Positions 6,973 through 8,805 of a stretch of DNA of 8,805 nt are shown here, piece by piece. The DNA lies in assembly GCA_946478675.1 (NCBI GenBank), contig CAMLEF010000187.1, positions 1-8,805 on the forward strand. The letters are read 5' to 3'. The notes beneath the pieces are model-generated. The model searched no databases. It saw nothing but the letters and a program-made list of their open reading frames with translations, and was not told where the DNA came from. Numbering within the stretch: position 1 is the stretch's first letter; each line of letters begins with the position of its first letter. Position numbers and translations under genes: made by a program. The DNA comes from an uncultured Flavobacteriales bacterium (GTDB lineage Bacteria; Bacteroidota; Bacteroidia; Palsa-965).

Positions 6973-6980
6973 CAAAAGTA
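6973..6980 (-). promoter_or_regulatory. Bacteroidota -7 promoter box for the giant gene
   Basis: On the minus strand this reads TACTTTTG, an exact match to TAnnTTTG. It ends 40 bases before the ATG (6932), predicting a leader of roughly 34 bases. No convincing -33 TTTG is seen upstream. The 180-bp region 6933-7112 separates two divergent genes; apart from this box and a weak, imperfect counterpart near 7088 on the plus strand, I see only a short direct repeat, CCGGTCAT, at 7010 and 7056 (approximate starts). Confidence 0.5.
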
Positions 6981-7112
6981 TTTCTGCCTTTTCCGCAGGA
7001 TTATGATACCGGTCATCCCGGATCTTGATAGAAATCGGGAATTGCACAGGCCCTCCGGTCATTTGGAAATTCCGGCAGGAGCGCGGATATTGTTTCTTTC
7101 TAACTGTCGCTC

Positions 7113-7853
7113 ATGATCACGAACCACTACTTCCTCACCGGCACGTCCCGCGGCATCGGGAAAGCCATGGCAGAAGCGCTCCTGTCGGAACCCGGAAATC
7201 AGGTCACGGGGCTCTCGCGCAGCAACACGATTTCGCACGAACGTTTCACGCACGTGCCGCTCGATCTTTCCGATCTGCAGCAGGTGCGTGAATGGAAATT
7301 CCCGCAGCTTCCTTCCGCGAAGAAGATCGTGCTCGTGAACAATGCCGGGATGATCGGTGACGTGAAATACGCGGGGCGCATGAGTGAAGATGACATCGTG
7401 CGCACGTACAACGTCAATCTTGTTGCACCGTCATTGCTCGTGAACAGCTTCCTGCGCAGCTACAGCGAACAGCCGGCGGAACAAGTGATCCTCAACGTCA
7501 GCTCAGGCGCTGCGAAAAACCCGATCGACGGCTGGAGCATTTACTGCGCAACGAAAGCCGGGCTCGATCATTTCAGCCGCACCGTTGCCGAAGAGCTTAA
7601 ACAGGCGGGGAAAACGCAGGTTCACCTCTTTTCCGTCGCGCCGGGTGTGGTGGATACTTCGATGCAGGAACAGATCCGCAGCAGCTCCGATGCGGATTTC
7701 AGCCGGCTGGAACAGTTTATCGATTACAAAAAATCAGATCAGCTGCTTTCGCCGTCATTGGTCGCCAGTAAATATTTGGCTATCTTAGGCTTCCCCAAAA
7801 ATTACGGGGAAATTGTGTTTTCCCTGCGAGACATCCCGCCAACATCCAAATAG
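7113..7853 (+). CDS. SDR family oxidoreductase, sepiapterin/benzil reductase-like
   Basis: A complete 246-residue classical short-chain dehydrogenase with a Rossmann fold, the usual length, cytoplasmic, with no signal peptide. Visible motifs: nucleotide-binding TGTSRGIG (9-16), NNAG (76-79), structural/catalytic N102 in NVNL, catalytic S131 in NVSSGA, and Y144/K148 in YCATK. R13 in the glycine loop and R36 after the second strand (GLSRS) favour NADP(H) over NAD(H). The PGVVDTSMQ segment (177-185) and overall layout resemble the sepiapterin reductase-like group that includes the Bacillus benzil reductase YueD, which reduces a carbonyl next to another carbonyl. The true substrate cannot be read from sequence. 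It is divergent from the giant repeat-protein gene and 19 bp upstream of the metalloprotease gene, so co-transcription with the latter is plausible. No Shine-Dalgarno precedes the ATG. Confidence 0.9.
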   Translation: MITNHYFLTGTSRGIGKAMAEALLSEPGNQVTGLSRSNTISHERFTHVPLDLSDLQQVREWKFPQLPSAKKIVLVNNAGMIGDVKYAGRMSEDDIVRTYNVNLVAPSLLVNSFLRSYSEQPAEQVILNVSSGAAKNPIDGWSIYCATKAGLDHFSRTVAEELKQAGKTQVHLFSVAPGVVDTSMQEQIRSSSDADFSRLEQFIDYKKSDQLLSPSLVASKYLAILGFPKNYGEIVFSLRDIPPTSK

Positions 7854-7872
7854 CTCAACACCCATTCACCCG

Positions 7873-8805
7873 ATGAAAACAAAATTTACCGTACTGGCCG
7901 CCTTCTTGTTTTTTGCAGGCGTCCTGAATCTCCGTGCGCAGCAGGTCCAGACCGGGCCTGACGGTTACCGCCACTGCGGGACCGACCAGCACATGGCCGA
8001 AGTGTTTGCACAGCATCCCGATCTGCAGGCGCAATTCCAGTCCAACGAAGCGGCCGCCGAAGCGCAGGACCAGCTCGATTTCCAGAATGGTTATCGCGAA
8101 GATTCCCGCAGCATGCCGCCGGTGTACGTGATCCCGGTGGTGTTCCACATTATTCATGATTACGGCGCAGAGAACATTTCCGATGCACAGGTGCTCGACG
8201 AGATGCGCATTCTCAACGAAGATTACCGCAAGCTCAACGCCGATACTACCGCAATCGTTTCGACGTTCCAGGGCATCGCTGCCGACGCGGAGATCGAATT
8301 CCGCCTCGCGAACCTCGATCCGAACGGCAACTGCACGAACGGCATCGACCGCGTGTATTCTTCGGAAACCTACATCGGCGATGACGGCTCGAAGCTGGAC
8401 TACTGGCCGCGCAGCATGTACCTCAACGTTTGGGTGGTGAAAACCATTTCCAGCGGCGCTGCAGGTTATGCATACCTTCCCGGCACCGCGCCTTCCGCTT
8501 CCACCGACGGCGTGATCATTCTCTCGACCTACATCGGCAGCATCGGCACCGGCAACACGGCGACCTGCCGCGCGCTCACGCACGAGATCGGCCACTTCCT
8601 CAACCTGCAGCACGTGTGGGGCAACACCAACAATCCAGGCGTTTCCTGCGGTAACGATGGTGTTTCCGATACGCCTGTCACCAAAGGCTGGACCTCCTGC
8701 AACCTCACGACGAACGACATCTGCACGCCCGGCACGCCCGAGAACGTACAGAACTACATGGAGTATTCGTACTGCTCGCGCATGTTCACGCAGGGCCAGC
8801 GCACC
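7873..8805 (+). CDS. Secreted M43 (pappalysin/cytophagalysin-like) zinc metalloprotease, 3' partial
   Basis: An open frame of 311 codons from ATG at 7873 to the window edge with no stop, so the gene is cut by the window. Residues 1-22 form a signal peptide (basic MKTK, hydrophobic core, likely cleavage after LRA). A short propeptide-like region follows, with HCGTD at 34-38. The catalytic domain starts near VYVIPVVFHIIHD (84-96). The zinc motif HEIGHFLNLQH (237-247) gives ligands H237, H241, H247 and general base E238. A Cys/Asp-rich CGNDGVSDTP segment (259-268) matches the calcium-binding region of the family, and M296 in NYMEY is the Met-turn. Family members are extracellular endopeptidases. 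Bacteroidota homologues often carry further beta domains and a T9SS sorting domain; that part would lie beyond the window. The start lies 19 bp after the SDR stop, with no Shine-Dalgarno. Confidence 0.92.
   Translation, partial: MKTKFTVLAAFLFFAGVLNLRAQQVQTGPDGYRHCGTDQHMAEVFAQHPDLQAQFQSNEAAAEAQDQLDFQNGYREDSRSMPPVYVIPVVFHIIHDYGAENISDAQVLDEMRILNEDYRKLNADTTAIVSTFQGIAADAEIEFRLANLDPNGNCTNGIDRVYSSETYIGDDGSKLDYWPRSMYLNVWVVKTISSGAAGYAYLPGTAPSASTDGVIILSTYIGSIGTGNTATCRALTHEIGHFLNLQHVWGNTNNPGVSCGNDGVSDTPVTKGWTSCNLTTNDICTPGTPENVQNYMEYSYCSRMFTQGQRT

Noticed and set aside
7062..7095. Promoter for the SDR gene (TTTG at 7062 and a TA-rich box at 7088)
   Set aside because: The -7 candidate has two mismatches to TAnnTTTG and the spacing is on the long side; too weak to list.
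8532..8552. Octamer-like ATCGGCA copies inside the protease gene
   Set aside because: They are spaced nine bases apart and are explained by the codons for IGSIGTG.
7855..8613. A 252-codon open frame on the minus strand
   Set aside because: It is antisense to the M43 protease, whose sense frame has a signal peptide and the full zinc motif. The antisense protein shows no domain.

Overview
The window reads as chromosome of a Bacteroidota bacterium, probably an environmental lineage of the Flavobacteriales/Chitinophagales kind. Four things point there. A very large secreted protein is built from HYR-like and SprB-type repeats and ends in a type IX secretion (T9SS) type A sorting domain. A secreted M43 (cytophagalysin-like) metalloprotease is also present. 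None of the four starts has a Shine-Dalgarno sequence. Two genes carry a textbook Bacteroidota -7 box (TAnnTTTG) just upstream. By eye the DNA is fairly GC-rich for the phylum (not counted).

Layout. Bases 1-80 are an array of ten degenerate 8-bp units whose last unit runs into a TAnnTTTG promoter box. Bases 100-1257 (+) encode a complete PLP-dependent trans-sulfuration enzyme of the cystathionine gamma-synthase/lyase family. Right at its stop codon the same 8-bp units reappear in inverted orientation (1251-1298). They are followed by a perfect 20-bp inverted repeat that can terminate transcription from both sides, and by a third small patch of the octamer. Bases 1449-6932 (-) hold one 1827-residue surface or secreted protein, convergent with the enzyme gene: signal peptide, two choice-of-anchor-D/ASH-like domains, a HYR domain apparently interrupted by a jelly-roll-like domain, five 80-residue HYR-like units, eight near-identical 66-residue SprB-type units, two more canonical SprB units, an Ig-like domain and the T9SS sorting domain. 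A 180-bp divergent intergenic region follows. Bases 7113-7853 (+) encode a short-chain dehydrogenase resembling the sepiapterin reductase/benzil reductase group. Only 19 bp later an M43 metalloprotease begins (7873) and runs off the right edge still open.

How the genes relate. The enzyme and the SDR look like ordinary cytoplasmic metabolism. The giant repeat protein and the protease both carry signal peptides and are likely exported; the first is clearly T9SS cargo, the second only by analogy because its C-terminus is outside the window. Nothing ties all four genes into one pathway. The least ordinary structure is not a gene: it is the pair of inward-facing octamer arrays bracketing the cystathionine enzyme gene. 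Within the giant protein, a paired loss of cysteines in one repeat unit predicts the disulfide pattern of the whole repeat family. I see no tRNA, rRNA, CRISPR array, transposase or phage gene.
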